Below, in pieces: positions 62,243-64,000 of a stretch of 64,000 bases of DNA. Source of the stretch: Pullulanibacillus camelliae. GTDB lineage: Bacteria; Bacillota; Bacilli; Bacillales; Sporolactobacillaceae. The notes under the pieces are model-generated. The model did not search any database. It was not told the DNA's origin and saw nothing but the letters and a program-made list of their open reading frames with translations. The stretch's first letter is position 1; each line of letters begins with the position of its first letter. The stretch covers positions 545,518 to 609,517 of the forward strand of contig NZ_BMIR01000001.1 of assembly GCF_014642655.1 (NCBI RefSeq). Direction: 5' to 3'. The translations under genes and the position numbers were made by a program.

Positions 62243-62562
62243 TAGATTTCCTCCCTCTGAACAGTTTCTAATATTTGATAAATGCCTACCGTATCAAACA
62301 CTTGGTCTACCAGCTCATTCACTCCTTTAAAGATAACTTTAAATTCCATTTCTTGAGCTAAGTAAATCGCGTTAAGGATCGAACCGATGCCTGTTGAATC
62401 CATAAACTCCACTTCTGTGAAATCAAAAATAAGAGCCTTTAGCTGATCCGTTATCTCCTCTAAATAGGGATTTAACTGTGCTGTTGTCGTGATATCTACA
62501 ATCCCCTTAAGATAAAGAGTCATTGTTTGGTCATCCACTTTTTTATTTATCATCAAACTCAT
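62242..62562 (-). CDS. STAS-domain anti-sigma factor antagonist
   Basis: A 106-residue STAS protein. The target serine is in VEFMDSTGIGSILNA. It is translated from an ATG after GGAGGAG, 15 nt downstream of the cache-HAMP gene. It ends in a TAATG overlap with the phosphatase gene. Likely switch protein of a partner-switching module; the cognate serine kinase is not in the window. Confidence 0.88.
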   Translation of the reverse strand: MSLMINKKVDDQTMTLYLKGIVDITTTAQLNPYLEEITDQLKALIFDFTEVEFMDSTGIGSILNAIYLAQEMEFKVIFKGVNELVDQVFDTVGIYQILETVQREEI

Positions 62563-62577
62563 TTCTAGCTCCTCCCT

Positions 62578-64000
62578 CTATAAAGTAAATTCCTCCATGC
62601 TTTCAATCAGCTTAGCTGAGAGCTCTGATAGTTCGCTCGCCTGTTCATGTAAAGAGGTTAACAAATCAGATAAATTAAGCGTCATTTCCGTCGTAGCTGT
62701 TGTTCGATTATCAGCGATTTCTCGGATCAATTGAATCTGCTTGAGGAGCGGTTTAATTCTTTCATCATCAACATACCGCTGTAAGTTCCTCTCGCTTTCA
62801 TCAAGAAACTTTGTCACTTCAAAGAGCTCTTCACGCGCCTTCATTGTCGCTTCTGCAGAAAATTGATAAACCTTTTCCACAGAGTTAGATGCCTCAGCTT
62901 CCAATAATGTCGCTAACCGCTGCGTCTTTGTCGCTGAGAAATGGGTGCTTTTTACCAGCTGGTTTAATTGATCGACCATTTGGTTTGTACTATCTGATAG
63001 CATTTGTAGCTCATGCCCATATTTCACTTCACTCTTAACTGTCAGATTTCCAGAGGCCAACTGATTGATTTGATGTTTAATGCGCTGAATCCCATCGTAA
63101 ATATGGTTGAAGAATCTGGCAGTGAGTAAGAATAGCACAACCAAGGAAAGAAGCCCTGTGATAATTAGAATAATCGAATGCCGATACAAAGGAGCACTCA
63201 TCGCTTTATAATCATAGGCGATATAGACGAGTTTCCCATCCTTGGTCGGCACGAAAGTCTGATAGAGCTTTGTCCCTTTTACTGTATTTACTGTGCTGAA
63301 ACGTTTAGGTTTATTTGCCTGCTTCTTTAGCCATTGCACATTTTTATGGGTCTTAAGGTTAAACGTACCATACTCCACCTTTTTCTGCGGTGAATATAAA
63401 GCTTTTGCCAAGCTCGGGTTTTTAAATACCTTTGGATTTAATACAGCAATTTCTTTTATATTACTATTGGACTTTAGAGTTCTTTTTATTTGTTGATCTG
63501 GGCCTACATCTTGAGTAAATTTGTATACCTGGTTCGCTTCGATGTAGGGATTAATGATATAATTTGTGCCCGGTTCATGATAATAAGCATATTTATTAAA
63601 CACAGGCTTTTCATGAGAACCCGATTGAGAGATAGGAGAAACACCTATATTTTTCGTTTTATAGGTTGCAACGACTGACTTTCCCGGAGCCTTCCCATGT
63701 AACATCCCTTCCATAGAATTATACGCTTCATCACTAATCTTTCTGAATGAGAAGCCAATCTCTTGAGGGTCTGTAGCCTTTAAACCAACAATATCGTTAC
63801 CCTTTCTTGCAAATACAGTAATCCCTTGTACATTTAATTGTTCGCTAAGCTTTTTTAGTTCTGCATTAGTAATTTCGTTAACTGATTTTCCTCTTAAAGC
63901 TTGACCAATATATTTAGCATAACCTACCATCTTTAAATCAATTTGATGTTCAATGGACTGAGAGGCTTTTTCAGTTTGAGAGATTCCGTCTATAACATTG
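62578..64000 (-). CDS. Cache-HAMP signalling protein without a chemoreceptor tip (N terminus beyond window)
   Basis: The frame is open to the right edge, so the N terminus is missing; at least 473 residues are present. An extracellular cache-like sensor occupies roughly the first 280 visible residues. A transmembrane helix (HSIILIITGLLSLVVLFLLT), a HAMP domain (RIKHQINQLASGNLTVKSEV) and about 150 residues of coiled coil follow. The tip sequence that contacts CheA/CheW in chemoreceptors is absent, as are any kinase, cyclase or phosphatase domains. It therefore probably signals through the downstream STAS and phosphatase proteins. It is the first visible gene of the operon. Confidence 0.83.
   Translation of the reverse strand, partial: NVIDGISQTEKASQSIEHQIDLKMVGYAKYIGQALRGKSVNEITNAELKKLSEQLNVQGITVFARKGNDIVGLKATDPQEIGFSFRKISDEAYNSMEGMLHGKAPGKSVVATYKTKNIGVSPISQSGSHEKPVFNKYAYYHEPGTNYIINPYIEANQVYKFTQDVGPDQQIKRTLKSNSNIKEIAVLNPKVFKNPSLAKALYSPQKKVEYGTFNLKTHKNVQWLKKQANKPKRFSTVNTVKGTKLYQTFVPTKDGKLVYIAYDYKAMSAPLYRHSIILIITGLLSLVVLFLLTARFFNHIYDGIQRIKHQINQLASGNLTVKSEVKYGHELQMLSDSTNQMVDQLNQLVKSTHFSATKTQRLATLLEAEASNSVEKVYQFSAEATMKAREELFEVTKFLDESERNLQRYVDDERIKPLLKQIQLIREIADNRTTATTEMTLNLSDLLTSLHEQASELSELSAKLIESMEEFTL

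Overview
The window comes from a low-to-moderate GC, endospore-forming, motile member of the Bacillales. The evidence is a gamma-type small acid-soluble spore protein with a sigma-G-type promoter, the sporulation checkpoint protein Sda, a chemoreceptor with a near-perfect sigma-D promoter, T-box and S-box leaders, strong Gram-positive Shine-Dalgarno sites with frequent GTG/TTG starts, and B. subtilis-like gene sets (argCJBD-carA, cysH plus siroheme genes, mtl genes). A Sporolactobacillaceae- or Bacillaceae-type genome fits. The species cannot be named from sequence reading alone.

Layout. 1-5.7 kb: arginine biosynthesis (argC-J-B-D-carA, minus strand) behind two tandem arginine T-box leaders and one consensus promoter. 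5.7-13.8 kb: a spore protein, an MpsC-like (DUF2294) protein, a soluble histidine kinase, a YfmR-like ABC-F ATPase, a split threonine/serine exporter, a RimK-like ATP-grasp enzyme and a 5TM-type membrane histidine kinase. 13.9-18.3 kb: an S-box-controlled APS/PAPS reductase, then a siroheme/uroporphyrinogen III operon. 18.4-20.9 kb: a GntR/FCD regulator with lrgAB-like genes, a 55-residue unknown and a HesB-like protein. 21-33 kb: mostly single genes (RNA methyltransferase, Gfo/Idh/MocA oxidoreductase, PurU, aldo/keto reductase, chemoreceptor, LysR, histidine phosphatase, beta-hydroxyacid dehydrogenase, YitT protein), separated by long non-coding stretches with a broken IS1380-type transposase and several dispersed repeat families.

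33.7-42.4 kb: a polyol operon joining an ABC importer (binding protein and two permeases, no ATPase), a polyol dehydrogenase, a PRD regulator, a mannitol-type PTS EIICBA and an HPr-like protein altered at two key positions. 43-45.3 kb: a DEAD-box helicase and CvfB. 45.9-52.3 kb: the main mannitol locus (mtlA, mtlR, mtlF, mtlD). Its MtlA carries two nearly identical EIIB domains, and a cre-like site lies in its leader. 52.8-58.2 kb: a second aldo/keto reductase (also with a cre-like site), an unknown protein, a HAD hydrolase, peptidase T and a YxjG-type MetE homologue.

58.4-64 kb: a signalling region. A cache-HAMP protein, a STAS protein, a SpoIIE-type phosphatase, a FapA/DUF342 protein and a second STAS protein form an operon. 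A class I cyclic-di-GMP riboswitch with a terminator follows, and the next gene on that strand is sda. This arrangement suggests a link between c-di-GMP and the sporulation checkpoint, and it is the most interesting observation in the window.
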